The notes under the pieces: generated by a model
The model's database searches: none
Told to the model about the DNA's origin: nothing
Seen by the model: only the letters and a program-made list of their open reading frames with translations
NCBI GenBank assembly: GCA_964486075.1
Contig: CAZALU010000129.1
Coordinates: forward strand, 1 to 6,383
Direction of reading: 5' to 3'
DNA length: 6,383 nucleotides
Source of the DNA: JAHIJO01 sp964486075
GTDB lineage: Bacteria > Verrucomicrobiota > Kiritimatiellia > JAAZAB01
Made by a program: the position numbers and the translations under genes
Part shown: positions 1-6,294 of the stretch, in pieces
How the letters are laid out: every line of letters starts with the position of its first letter
Position numbering within the stretch: the first letter of the stretch is position 1

Positions 1-246
1 GGCGGGATTGATCTGACATGCGAGACGATCAAAGGGATCGGGTTGATTCGCGCCAGCGGGGGCAACGGTCACGCATCGCCAAGCAAGGGCGGCGGGGGCG
101 GCGGCGGGCGGATCGCCGTGCGCTGCATTTTTAACCATTATTTAGGGACGTGCTCTGTGACCAACGGCACAGGTTATAACAATGGGCAGGTGGGCACGAT
201 CTACTGGCGCATCCAGGCGCCGGGCACTCTTTTTAGGATTTGGTAG
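1..246 (+). CDS. C-terminal end of glycine-rich exported protein (5' partial)
   Basis: The frame is open from the first base and ends at a TAG at 244-246, leaving 81 visible residues; the true start lies upstream of the window, and the TTG at 43 is only an internal leucine codon. The visible part begins GGIDLTCETIKGIGLIRASG, followed by a run of seven glycines (residues 30-36) and RIAV, and ends in a short region containing GQVGTIYW and a terminal FRIW. The pattern 'GGxIxLxC..L.G.G.I.A.GG ... GGGGGGGRIAV' is one I recognise from the repeats of very large secreted proteins in PVC and related bacteria, where it probably forms a beta-rich surface structure. No catalytic motif or C-terminal sorting signal is visible. 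The function is unknown; a surface or adhesin-like role is inference. The upstream length and signal peptide cannot be seen. Confidence 0.75.
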   Translation, partial: GGIDLTCETIKGIGLIRASGGNGHASPSKGGGGGGGRIAVRCIFNHYLGTCSVTNGTGYNNGQVGTIYWRIQAPGTLFRIW

Positions 247-264
247 CGCGCTGAAATGAATGGC

Positions 265-337
265 AGCAATTGTAATTATGGATTTTGACCCGCGACGCAA
301 GGTCGCGAGGGTCTAAAGGCCATAATCCCGAATTGCT
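265..337. repeat. Imperfect 73-nt inverted repeat downstream of the partial gene
   Basis: Nested arms are visible: AGCAATT (265-271) pairs with AATTGCT (331-337), ATTATGG (275-281) with CCATAAT (320-326), GACC (287-290) with GGTC (310-313), and CGCGAC (291-296) with GTCGCG (302-307) around a 5-nt loop. It begins 18 nt after the stop codon of the partial gene, so it could act as a 3'-end structure, but no T-tract follows. A near-identical motif, GCTGAAATGAATGG (250-263) and GCTGAATGAATGG (565-577), flanks the dyad plus the mobile element that follows. This suggests that the dyad was itself inserted. Confidence 0.6.
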
Positions 338-338
338 G
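331..338 (+). repeat. Left target-site duplication of the 222-bp element
   Basis: AATTGCTG lies immediately left of the terminal inverted repeat at 339 and is repeated exactly at 561-568, immediately right of the other terminal repeat. An 8-bp direct repeat exactly abutting both inverted termini is the signature of transposition. Confidence 0.85.
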
Positions 339-377
339 GTAACTACTCAGCCTGAAAAAACCCGGATAAGCAAAAAT

Positions 378-453
378 TGTCATTGCGAGCGTAGCGAGAA
401 ATCTCATCTGTCTGCCAACAAACATGAGATCCTTCGCTACGCTCAGGATGACA
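378..453. repeat. Long REP-like palindrome inside the mobile element
   Basis: The arms 378-407 (starting TGTCATTGCGAGCGTAGCGA) and 424-453 (ending CGCTACGCTCAGGATGACA) are inverted complements at 24 of 30 positions, with mismatches in two 3-base blocks, around a 16-nt centre. Sequences of the type 'TGTCATTGCGAGCG..GCGA' are familiar dispersed intergenic palindromes in many bacterial genomes, so this may be a repeat nested in the element or part of its original body. Confidence 0.75.
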
Positions 454-521
454 ACCTCCCCAGTAACACGGGATGCCGAATTTGACATAACAGATTAATA
501 TCTAACGTGTTTCTTTCTTTG

Positions 522-542
522 CACCGCCGGCCGCCGGCGGTG
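522..542. repeat. GC-rich palindrome near the right end of the element
   Basis: CACCGCCGGC (522-531) and GCCGGCGGTG (533-542) are perfect inverted complements around one base. It sits 7 nt inside the right 11-bp terminal repeat. It could be a subterminal structure of the element or a transcription-blocking hairpin; no T-run follows. The role is unknown. Confidence 0.6.
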
Positions 543-560
543 GTTTCGTTGAGTAGTTAC

Positions 561-568
561 AATTGCTG
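561..568 (+). repeat. Right target-site duplication of the 222-bp element
   Basis: AATTGCTG directly abuts the right terminal repeat and is identical to 331-338. Removing 339-568 would restore an unbroken dyad right arm followed by AATGAATGG, which is a consistent empty site. Confidence 0.85.
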
Positions 569-653
569 AATGAATGGTTTATCCAGATTAAGATAGAGAG
601 CAGGATCGGCTCTAAATAACTATCGCCAAGGCGAGAAGGACGTGAAAAACCGG

Positions 654-660
654 AAGGAGG
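654..660 (+). promoter_or_regulatory. Strong ribosome binding site for the SUMF1-like gene
   Basis: AAGGAGG is a near-perfect anti-16S match, spaced 6 nt from the ATG at 667. This fixes the start of the gene. Confidence 0.85.
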
Positions 661-666
661 CGCGAT

Positions 667-2178
667 ATGAGGTCAAATCGTGTGGGACCGCGGCTGATGA
701 TGGGAGTGGCGGGGATGTGCCTGACGATGGCTGGACTGGCGCATGCGAACGGCCTGCAAGTGACCAATGTGAAGCTGAGCGATCATGATGGCAGCACCGC
801 ATATATTCACTTTGACGTGACTTGGCAGAACGCCTGGCGGAATGCCAAGGTCAATCACGACGCAGCCTGGATCTTCTTTAAGGTGCGCAAGAAAGGCGCA
901 GCGGACTGGCTGCATGTCCGGCTCGAAGGAGCGGGCATGAACCCTAGCAACTACCTGGCAGGGTCGGGCACGCCGGTCGAGATACTGGTCCCCGATGACG
1001 GCATGGGCCTGTTCGTACGCCGCTCGGGCGAGGGGTCTGGAGCGCTGGCGGCGACGGGCTTGCGTGCGGTATTGAATACCAAGGCGACCGGGTTGGACAA
1101 GTCCGCGAACGTTGACATCCAGGCCCTGGGCATCGAGATGGTGTATGTGGCCGAGGGTGCCTTCTGGGCCGGGAACACCAACGGCGTCAGCGGTTCTAGT
1201 TTCCACGCCAAGGGCAGCGACAACACGCCGGTGTGCATTGACTCAACCAACGCGCTGACGATTTACTTTGGGCCGGGCGATGGGGACTCGGCGGTGCTTC
1301 CGGCGGCGTATCCGAAGGGGTACGGGGCGTTCTACTGCATGAAATATGAACTTATGCAGGGACAGTATGTGGATTTTCTGAACATGCTGAATCGACGGCA
1401 ACAGACTGCGCGCACGGCGACGCAGATAGCCGATGCCTTTGCGTTGTCGGGCCGCTTGGGAGTATTCCACCGCAACGGCGTGCGCTGTCCGACCGCGATT
1501 CCTGTAGCGCCCGAACCAATCACGTTCGGGTGTGACGCGGACGGCGACAAGGTGTTGAATGAGAGCAGCGACGGGCGGGACCGGTCCTGTAACTACCTTG
1601 CGTGGGGAGACGGGTGCGCCTTCGCGGACTGGGCCGGGCTGCGGCCACTGACGGAACTCGAGTTCGAGAAAGCGTGCCGGGGTCCGTTGCCGCCGGTGGC
1701 GGGGGAATATGCCTGGGGGAACGCGGTGATCCGTGCGACGACGTCCCTCTCGAATGACGGGACGAGCACGGAGACGGCCAAGGACGGAAACTGCAACTAC
1801 GATCTATGTTCGCCGCATGGTCCGTATCGAGCTGGTATCTATGCGACGGCGAAGGCCCCGCGGCAGGCGGCGGGCGCGTCGTATTGGGGCATCCTGGACT
1901 TGAGTGGGAATCTTTGCGAACGGCCGGTGACAATGTACCATGGCACCTCGGCGTACACGGGACGACACGGGGACGGCAAACTGACGGCAGACGCCGGGGC
2001 TGCGGATGTGCCGGGCTGGCCGGACTCCGATTACGCCAAGGGCGCCGGCTTTCGCGGCGGCGGATGGGTGTTCCCCAGCTCATTCGCACGCGTGGCGGAC
2101 CGCTCCCTCGCCATGAACAACGGTGGGGGCCGTCACCAGGGCTACGGTTGGCGCGGAGTACGCACAGCGGAGCCCTGA
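667..2178 (+). CDS. Secreted SUMF1/FGE-fold protein, probably non-catalytic
   Basis: A 503-residue protein whose ATG start is set by AAGGAGG 6 nt upstream. Residues 1-27 form a signal peptide (basic start, hydrophobic core, cleavage likely after GLAHA). Residues 28-155 are a beta-rich N-terminal domain with FDVTWQNAWR (49-58) and DAAWIFFKVR (65-74). I recognise this domain as preceding the SUMF1 domain in related secreted proteins. The formylglycine-generating-enzyme fold runs from about 157 to 501: MVYVAEGAFWAGN (158-170), FYCMKYELMQGQYVDFLNML (222-241), LRPLTELEFEKACRG (325-339), EYAWGN (347-352), WGILDLSGNLCERPV (407-421), GFRGGGWV (461-468), GYGWRGVR (492-499). In bacterial FGE two copper-binding catalytic cysteines follow the RGGS motif; here the aligned positions are F469 and A474, so oxidation of sulfatase cysteines is unlikely. 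The fold probably serves ligand binding or scaffolding (inference). The ten cysteines of the mature chain suggest disulfides. CDADGDKVLNESSDGRD (289-305) resembles an acidic calcium-type loop, as is common in this subclass. Confidence 0.9.
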   Translation: MRSNRVGPRLMMGVAGMCLTMAGLAHANGLQVTNVKLSDHDGSTAYIHFDVTWQNAWRNAKVNHDAAWIFFKVRKKGAADWLHVRLEGAGMNPSNYLAGSGTPVEILVPDDGMGLFVRRSGEGSGALAATGLRAVLNTKATGLDKSANVDIQALGIEMVYVAEGAFWAGNTNGVSGSSFHAKGSDNTPVCIDSTNALTIYFGPGDGDSAVLPAAYPKGYGAFYCMKYELMQGQYVDFLNMLNRRQQTARTATQIADAFALSGRLGVFHRNGVRCPTAIPVAPEPITFGCDADGDKVLNESSDGRDRSCNYLAWGDGCAFADWAGLRPLTELEFEKACRGPLPPVAGEYAWGNAVIRATTSLSNDGTSTETAKDGNCNYDLCSPHGPYRAGIYATAKAPRQAAGASYWGILDLSGNLCERPVTMYHGTSAYTGRHGDGKLTADAGAADVPGWPDSDYAKGAGFRGGGWVFPSSFARVADRSLAMNNGGGRHQGYGWRGVRTAEP

Positions 2179-2240
2179 TATCCGCAGCCTTCGAGAAGCT
2201 CTACGGAGTCAGTTGCGAGGTAACAATAGGAGCAAACTTG

Positions 2241-2266
2241 CCCGCCCCGCCCCGCGGCGGGGCGGG
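2241..2266. terminator. GC-rich hairpin after the SUMF1-like gene, terminator-like
   Basis: CCCGCCCCGC (2241-2250) and GCGGGGCGGG (2257-2266) form a perfect 10-bp stem with a 6-nt loop, 62 nt after the stop codon of the upstream gene. Only a short ATTTA follows instead of a T-tract, so intrinsic termination is uncertain. It could equally be a transcript-stabilising 3' structure. It is not preceded by the GTAG foot seen at other hairpins here. Confidence 0.5.
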
Positions 2267-2301
2267 ATTTAATGGATTGAAAATAGGAAGAACCAGGATA
2301 G

Positions 2302-2322
2302 CCGGGATAAACCCGGTTCTAC
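2302..2322 (-). repeat. REP-like hairpin with GTAG foot (minus strand)
   Basis: Read on the minus strand, GTAG (complement of CTAC at 2319-2322) is followed after AA by a CCGGG-TTTAT-CCCGG hairpin. A wider alternative pairing, AGAACC (2289-2294) with GGTTCT (2315-2320), overlaps it. It faces away from the GTAG hairpin starting at 2339, forming an inverted pair with a 16-nt gap. Confidence 0.5.
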
Positions 2323-2338
2323 CAATGGAATGCATAAG

Positions 2339-2361
2339 GTAGAGCAGGCTTTAAGCCTGCT
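2339..2361 (+). repeat. REP-like hairpin with GTAG foot, terminator-like, upstream of the CBM9 gene
   Basis: GTAG (2339-2342) leads directly into AGCAGGCT (2343-2350), a TTA loop and AGCCTGCT (2354-2361), a perfect 8-bp stem. It is followed by GTTTTC, so in RNA it resembles a weak intrinsic terminator. The stem ends only 9 nt before the ribosome binding site of the next gene. It is either a REP element that landed in the leader or a structure that attenuates read-through into that gene. Confidence 0.6.
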
Positions 2362-2370
2362 GTTTTCAAG

Positions 2371-2377
2371 GAAGGAG
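2371..2377 (+). promoter_or_regulatory. Ribosome binding site that decides the ATG start at 2383
   Basis: GAAGGAG is spaced 5 nt from the ATG at 2383. An in-frame GTG at 2377 overlaps this Shine-Dalgarno sequence itself, so it is a poor start candidate; the ATG is preferred. Confidence 0.75.
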
Positions 2378-2382
2378 TGGCC

Positions 2383-5300
2383 ATGCAGAGAACAGGACGT
2401 TGGACGTGGATAACGGCAGCGATGTTGGGTGTGTTGGCGTCGGGGGGATTTGCGGTCGGGAGTCCGGCCGGGCCAACGCCGGGATTTCCGCCCTTGCCGC
2501 ACATTGCGATCCTGCAGGCGGATAAGGCGCCGGTGGTGGACGGGGCGCTCGATGACGCCTGCTGGGCCAAGGCCGAGGAATCGTCGGCCATGACGGACGA
2601 ATATTCGTTCCCGGTCAAGCTCAAGACGACCTTCCAGGTCGCTCAGAAGGACGACGTGCTGTACCTGGCCATCCGGGCGCGCTACGACGAGAAGACGCCC
2701 CAGCAGACCGGCAAGGGCGCCACGCGTAACCGTAGCCTGTGGGACGAAGAGGTGGTCGAGGTCTTCCTGGACCCGGATAACGAGGACACGCCGGGCTACT
2801 ACCAGATGGTCGTGACGCCCTTCGACGTAACCGGGGATTTCTATAACAACGAGCCGCGCGATACGGAGAAACGTTGGAACCCGAAATACCAGGTCAAGAG
2901 CCGCTGGAGCACGAACGAATGGACCATCGAGTACGGGATACCGCTGGCGGCCTTCGACCGGACGCCGACGGTCTACGAGAACTTCGGACTGAACGTGCAC
3001 CGGGTGGATGTGGGGTATTGGGGAGTGGCGACGTGGTCGCCGCTGCACAGCGAGAATTTGCACTTTCCGCACCGGTTCGGCGAGGCGCGCGGTCTCAAAG
3101 GCGCGTCCGTCAAGACTAATGCGCCCGGTCGGGTGCGCATGCCGCAGTTGCGGGTGAACGACCGGGTGATCCGGGCCAAGGCAAGCCCCTCACTCGTTCC
3201 AGAGCAAACGCCGGCGTTGGTCGGTAAACCGGAAGTCAAGGCCGGGGGTAAGGACCTCGATATCCGGTTTGAGGTCAACACGCGCACGGACGTGGCGGTC
3301 TGGATTGAAGATGCCAAAGGCGAGCGGGTGCGGCACCTGGTGGCGGGGATGCTGGGGAGCAATCCTCCTCCGCCGCTGGCCAAGGACACGCTGCGGCAGA
3401 CGCTTAAATGGGATTATCTGGATGACTACGGCAAGAAAGTTCCCGCCGGGGCCTACAAGGTCAAGGTGGGGGTCGGCTCGCAGGCGACGCTCGACAAGGA
3501 AATCGGGCGGGACGAGTCACCGCGCGAGATTCATGGACTGACGGTGGACCAGAAGGGCGCCATCTACACGATCGGGGGGGGGCTTGACATCCGTAAGTAT
3601 GATCGTGCCGGAAAATTCATCTCGATGCTGATGCCGCCGCCGGCGGACGTGCCGATCGAGAAACTCGTCGGACTGAACATCATCGATTACGGGTTGGATG
3701 GCCAGGTGCGGTTCGGCAGCCACCACCGGCTCGCGAGCACAATGCCGCACCTCGATCAGTTGATGCCGCACACCTTGTTGGTCAACGGCAAGGGCCAAAT
3801 AATTTTCATTGGCGGCGAGAATCCGGGCGGGCCGGCGCGGCTCTACAAGATCAACGGCGACGGCAGCCTGCCGGAGGATTTCATCGGCCCGCGTATCGTG
3901 GACTGGAACTGGATGACGTGGTGGGATTTGCACGCCAAGCGGTTTCACTTCGCGCTCGACCCTCGCGACGGCGAGACGGTCTACGTGAGCGGGTTGAAGG
4001 ACATCCATCGTAGGGATATGGGGGGCCGCGAGGATAATCCCGAGCTGGTTCACGGCAGTCACGAGACGTTCTTCAACGCCGTGTTTCGCGTACGCTGGGC
4101 GCCGGACGCCCCGCTCGAAGTGTTCGCGGGCAAACCCAATACCCATGGAACGGAGGGCTCGGACAAGCCCGGCGAGTTTTTTGATCCGCAAGGCATTGCC
4201 TTCGACAACGACGGCAACTTGTGGGTCTGTGACCGCCGCAACGACCGCATCCAGGTGCTCGATCACGAGGGCAAGTTTCTGCGCCAGATCCCGCATACCG
4301 AACCCTACCAGGTGTGCATCAGCCGCAAGACAGGTCAGAGTTACGTGATGGGGATCGTGGGCGATAATCCTTACGTGTATGTGGCGACCATCACGAAGTA
4401 CGCGGCCGGCCCGGCGCCGGCCGCGCTGGCCTCCATGAGCCTGCCTGGCGCATGGACTTACTGGCAAACGACGACATTGGACGAATCCGCCAAGCGCCCG
4501 GAGCTCGTGATGGTCTGGAGCCCCATGCCCATGACAGCGCATGGCAGCGGGCCGAATAGGTCGGCGGAGGCGTATCGTGTCCTGCGGATCGAGGACCAAG
4601 GTGCTCAATTCGGAGAACCCCAACTGCTCCTCGGCCAGGTGCCGCCGCGTGGATGTCCGCGCTCCGTGTCCTGGGATACGGACATTCTCCCGACAGGAGA
4701 TGGGTATCTCGATGCCAATACCGGGCGTTTTGTGTCCGCCGGCGCGGGCGAACGGGTGGGCGGGGAGAGTCTCGCTGCGCGGGACGGCCGCTGGGTGGTA
4801 CGGGACTCCAACGATAATCTACACGTGTACCCGGAAGCTTGGGGAACGAACCCGGCGGCGAAGGCGTTATTTGGGTGGAGCCTGACGCCAATCTCGCTGA
4901 GGGAGCATGACCTCGGATTCGCCGTGGCGCCCAACAGCGATGTCTATGTGGCGCGCTACTACAACCTGATGAAGATGTACCCCGGGATGGGCAATGAGGA
5001 CCCCGGTCATCACATTGCGATCGACCGCTACAGCATCGAGGGGAAGCTCATCGAGCGCCGCGTTGTCTACGAGCTGTCGCCCGGCGCCAATGCGCCGGTC
5101 GTTGACATCCACGGCAACATCTATGTCTGCGACAACTTCGGGCGGAGGATCGGGCAGTTCTACGAGGACGATATCGCCGCGAACCTCCCGTCATGGGCGC
5201 CGGACTACCATATTGGCGCGGCGGAATGGGACCAGTTGCGCGCCGGTAAGAAGATTGAGGCCGGCTACCACAAGTTCGTGATCAACCCCTTGATCCGGAC

Positions 5301-5907
5301 CGTGGGCGCGGTGTACAAGTTCAGCCCCAAGGGGGGCGGTATCCTGTGGCGCGCGGCCCAGGCGCAATATACGCCGGAATACGTTGAGCACCAGCCGCAG
5401 ACCAACAAAGCGGGGCAGGTGCTGTATCCGGACTGGGGCTATCCCTTCAAGCCCTTGCCCAAACGGCCGGCGACGCATTGGAGTTCAGCCGTGACCGTCA
5501 AGTACTCGAGTTCCGAGCACGGCATGTACCCGTGCTGGACCGAGGGCGTCGAATGGGAGTTCCTGGGCGTCAGCCCGGCGCCCGGCCGCTACAGTAAGGT
5601 CCGGGAATCGGGCCTGTACGGGTCGCTCCGGTTCTGCGCGGACGATTTCGGCCGACTTTACGTGCCGGCGGCGCATCGCAACACCGTGCGCATGATCGAT
5701 ACAGTCGGCAACGAACTGCTGCGCATCGGGCGCTACGGCAACCTCGACTCGGGCCCAAACGCGCGGCTGAAGGAACCGGGCATCCCGCTGTGGTCGCCCC
5801 AGAGCACCACGTTGTCGAAACGCTATCTCTACATCACCGATCAACGCCTGTTGCGGGTGCGGATGGGGTATGTCCAGGAATTGGCGACGGAGGTCAAGGT
5901 CCCGTAA
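2383..5907 (+). CDS. Secreted CBM9-like / FlgD-like Ig / NHL-type beta-propeller protein
   Basis: The 1174 residues start at the ATG 5 nt after GAAGGAG; an in-frame GTG 6 nt earlier is less likely. Residues 1-24 look like a Sec signal peptide (R3/R6, hydrophobic WTWITAAMLGVLASGG, cleavage after FA). Residues about 41-238 match a CBM9/DOMON-like carbohydrate-binding module: PVVDGALDDACW (50-61), DDVLYLAIRARYDE (90-103), LWDEEVVEVFLDPDN (119-133), WTIEYGIPLAAF (180-191). Residues about 288-366 match a FlgD-like Ig domain: VAVWIEDAKGERVRHLVAG (304-322), LKWDYLDDYGKKVPAGAYKV (341-360). From about 380 to the end, NHL/YVTN-like blades recur, e.g. HGLTVDQKGAIYTIGG (384-399), PQGIAFDNDGNLWVCDRRND (602-621), VVDIHGNIYVCDNFGRRIGQ (906-925), FCADDFGRLYVPAAHRNTV (1084-1102), LYITDQRLLRVR (1149-1160). 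I count roughly nine to ten blade-like segments, enough for one large or two propellers. There is no catalytic motif, CxxCH haem site, transmembrane anchor or sorting tail. A secreted glycan-binding or scaffold role is inference. Confidence 0.88.
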   Translation: MQRTGRWTWITAAMLGVLASGGFAVGSPAGPTPGFPPLPHIAILQADKAPVVDGALDDACWAKAEESSAMTDEYSFPVKLKTTFQVAQKDDVLYLAIRARYDEKTPQQTGKGATRNRSLWDEEVVEVFLDPDNEDTPGYYQMVVTPFDVTGDFYNNEPRDTEKRWNPKYQVKSRWSTNEWTIEYGIPLAAFDRTPTVYENFGLNVHRVDVGYWGVATWSPLHSENLHFPHRFGEARGLKGASVKTNAPGRVRMPQLRVNDRVIRAKASPSLVPEQTPALVGKPEVKAGGKDLDIRFEVNTRTDVAVWIEDAKGERVRHLVAGMLGSNPPPPLAKDTLRQTLKWDYLDDYGKKVPAGAYKVKVGVGSQATLDKEIGRDESPREIHGLTVDQKGAIYTIGGGLDIRKYDRAGKFISMLMPPPADVPIEKLVGLNIIDYGLDGQVRFGSHHRLASTMPHLDQLMPHTLLVNGKGQIIFIGGENPGGPARLYKINGDGSLPEDFIGPRIVDWNWMTWWDLHAKRFHFALDPRDGETVYVSGLKDIHRRDMGGREDNPELVHGSHETFFNAVFRVRWAPDAPLEVFAGKPNTHGTEGSDKPGEFFDPQGIAFDNDGNLWVCDRRNDRIQVLDHEGKFLRQIPHTEPYQVCISRKTGQSYVMGIVGDNPYVYVATITKYAAGPAPAALASMSLPGAWTYWQTTTLDESAKRPELVMVWSPMPMTAHGSGPNRSAEAYRVLRIEDQGAQFGEPQLLLGQVPPRGCPRSVSWDTDILPTGDGYLDANTGRFVSAGAGERVGGESLAARDGRWVVRDSNDNLHVYPEAWGTNPAAKALFGWSLTPISLREHDLGFAVAPNSDVYVARYYNLMKMYPGMGNEDPGHHIAIDRYSIEGKLIERRVVYELSPGANAPVVDIHGNIYVCDNFGRRIGQFYEDDIAANLPSWAPDYHIGAAEWDQLRAGKKIEAGYHKFVINPLIRTVGAVYKFSPKGGGILWRAAQAQYTPEYVEHQPQTNKAGQVLYPDWGYPFKPLPKRPATHWSSAVTVKYSSSEHGMYPCWTEGVEWEFLGVSPAPGRYSKVRESGLYGSLRFCADDFGRLYVPAAHRNTVRMIDTVGNELLRIGRYGNLDSGPNARLKEPGIPLWSPQSTTLSKRYLYITDQRLLRVRMGYVQELATEVKVP

Positions 5908-5938
5908 ATTGTATGGCCCGAGCGGACTGGACCTCTTC

Positions 5939-6000
5939 GTAGACGCGGCGCCCTCGCCGCGTGTTTGGGCCGGAAAATGCAGCTAGGGCGCCGCGTCTAC
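5939..6000. repeat. 62-nt palindrome with perfect 16-bp arms and GTAG feet
   Basis: GTAGACGCGGCGCCCT (5939-5954) and AGGGCGCCGCGTCTAC (5985-6000) are exact inverted complements around a 30-nt centre. A competing local hairpin exists: ACGCGGCG (5943-5950), CCCT loop, CGCCGCGT (5955-5962). GTAG lies at the 5' foot on both strands. It starts 31 nt after the stop codon at 5907, so it can act as a 3'-end structure, but no T-tract follows. Confidence 0.85.
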
Positions 6001-6127
6001 ATGTAAAGGCGCCATGTTAAGCCATAATTACTGTATTCCGAGGATTGCTGTTGCGTTCGGGGAGGGGGCAGACTAGCATCTTGGCTGCTGTGGTCGGCCG
6101 GCGCGCGTCTGAGTCATCCAAAAGTTT
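6001..6127. other. Intergenic stretch without recognisable features
   Basis: No gene-like frame, RNA gene or clear promoter is seen. A short open frame runs through here into the repeat array, but it has no good ribosome binding site, an atypical composition, and overlaps repeats, so it is not called. It contains a G-rich tract around 6059-6069. Confidence 0.5.
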
Positions 6128-6172
6128 ACCGGCGTCTGCCGGTCCTAATTTAATGCTAAGGAATTTCAAAGT

Positions 6173-6229
6173 TGTAGCCGCGCACGTTGGGCGCGGTCTT
6201 CGGATCCGACCCCAGCGTGGTCGGCTACA
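6173..6229. repeat. BIME-like inverted hairpin pair, copy 1
   Basis: GTAG (6174-6177) is followed by the hairpin CCGCGC (6178-6183)/GCGCGG (6191-6196). After a short linker comes CCGACC (6206-6211)/GGTCGG (6219-6224), closed by CTAC (6225-6228), which is GTAG on the other strand. The ends TGTAGCCG and CGGCTACA are also mutually complementary, so a single long cruciform is an alternative fold. Confidence 0.75.
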
Positions 6230-6294
6230 GTAAGAGCCGACCGGCGTCTGCCGGGCCTAATTTAATGCTAAGGAATGTATAGGAATTTTAATCT

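Larger units (their letters stand above)
339..560. mobile_element. 222-bp MITE-like element with GTAA termini (IS66-type ends)
   Basis: The left end GTAACTACTCA (339-349) is the exact reverse complement of the right end TGAGTAGTTAC (550-560), giving perfect 11-bp terminal inverted repeats. Both are flanked by AATTGCTG (331-338 and 561-568). Termini beginning GTAA together with 8-bp target duplications are known hallmarks of the IS66 family, so IS66 assignment is an inference from the ends only. The interior is too short for a transposase and no reading frame in it looks like a gene; it holds two palindromes (378-453 and 522-542). It is best described as a non-autonomous derivative that would need a transposase supplied in trans. 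A solo remnant of another 8-bp-TSD family, such as IS256-like or ISAs1-like elements, is possible but fits the GTAA ends less well. Confidence 0.8.

Noticed and set aside
482..506. TTGACA promoter-like sequence inside the mobile element
   Set aside because: TTGACA at 482-487 is good, but TAATAT begins only 8 nt later and no -10-like hexamer lies 16-18 nt downstream.
563..593. Possible promoter upstream of the SUMF1-like gene
   Set aside because: TTGCTG (563-568) with GATTAA or TTAAGA downstream is too weak a match, and the -35 overlaps the duplicated target site; not supportable from sequence alone.
710..720. Lipoprotein signal (lipobox) around C18 of the SUMF1-like protein
   Set aside because: The residues before C18 are A-G-M, which do not fit the lipobox consensus, and a clean signal peptidase I site (AHA) lies further on.
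1503..1529. GTAG followed by a CCCGAA/TTCGGG inverted repeat inside the SUMF1-like coding region
   Set aside because: The stem is short with a 9-nt loop and GTAG does not directly abut it. It lies in conserved coding sequence, so a chance match is likelier than a REP element.
1806..2342. 178-residue frame overlapping the end of the SUMF1-like gene
   Set aside because: It is out of frame with a well-supported gene over most of its length, has a low-complexity Gly/Arg composition typical of a shifted GC-rich frame, and ends inside the hairpin spacer.
6045..6233. 62-residue open frame in the 3' intergenic region
   Set aside because: It starts without a ribosome binding site, runs into the repeat array and shows no domain-like sequence; best explained as chance.
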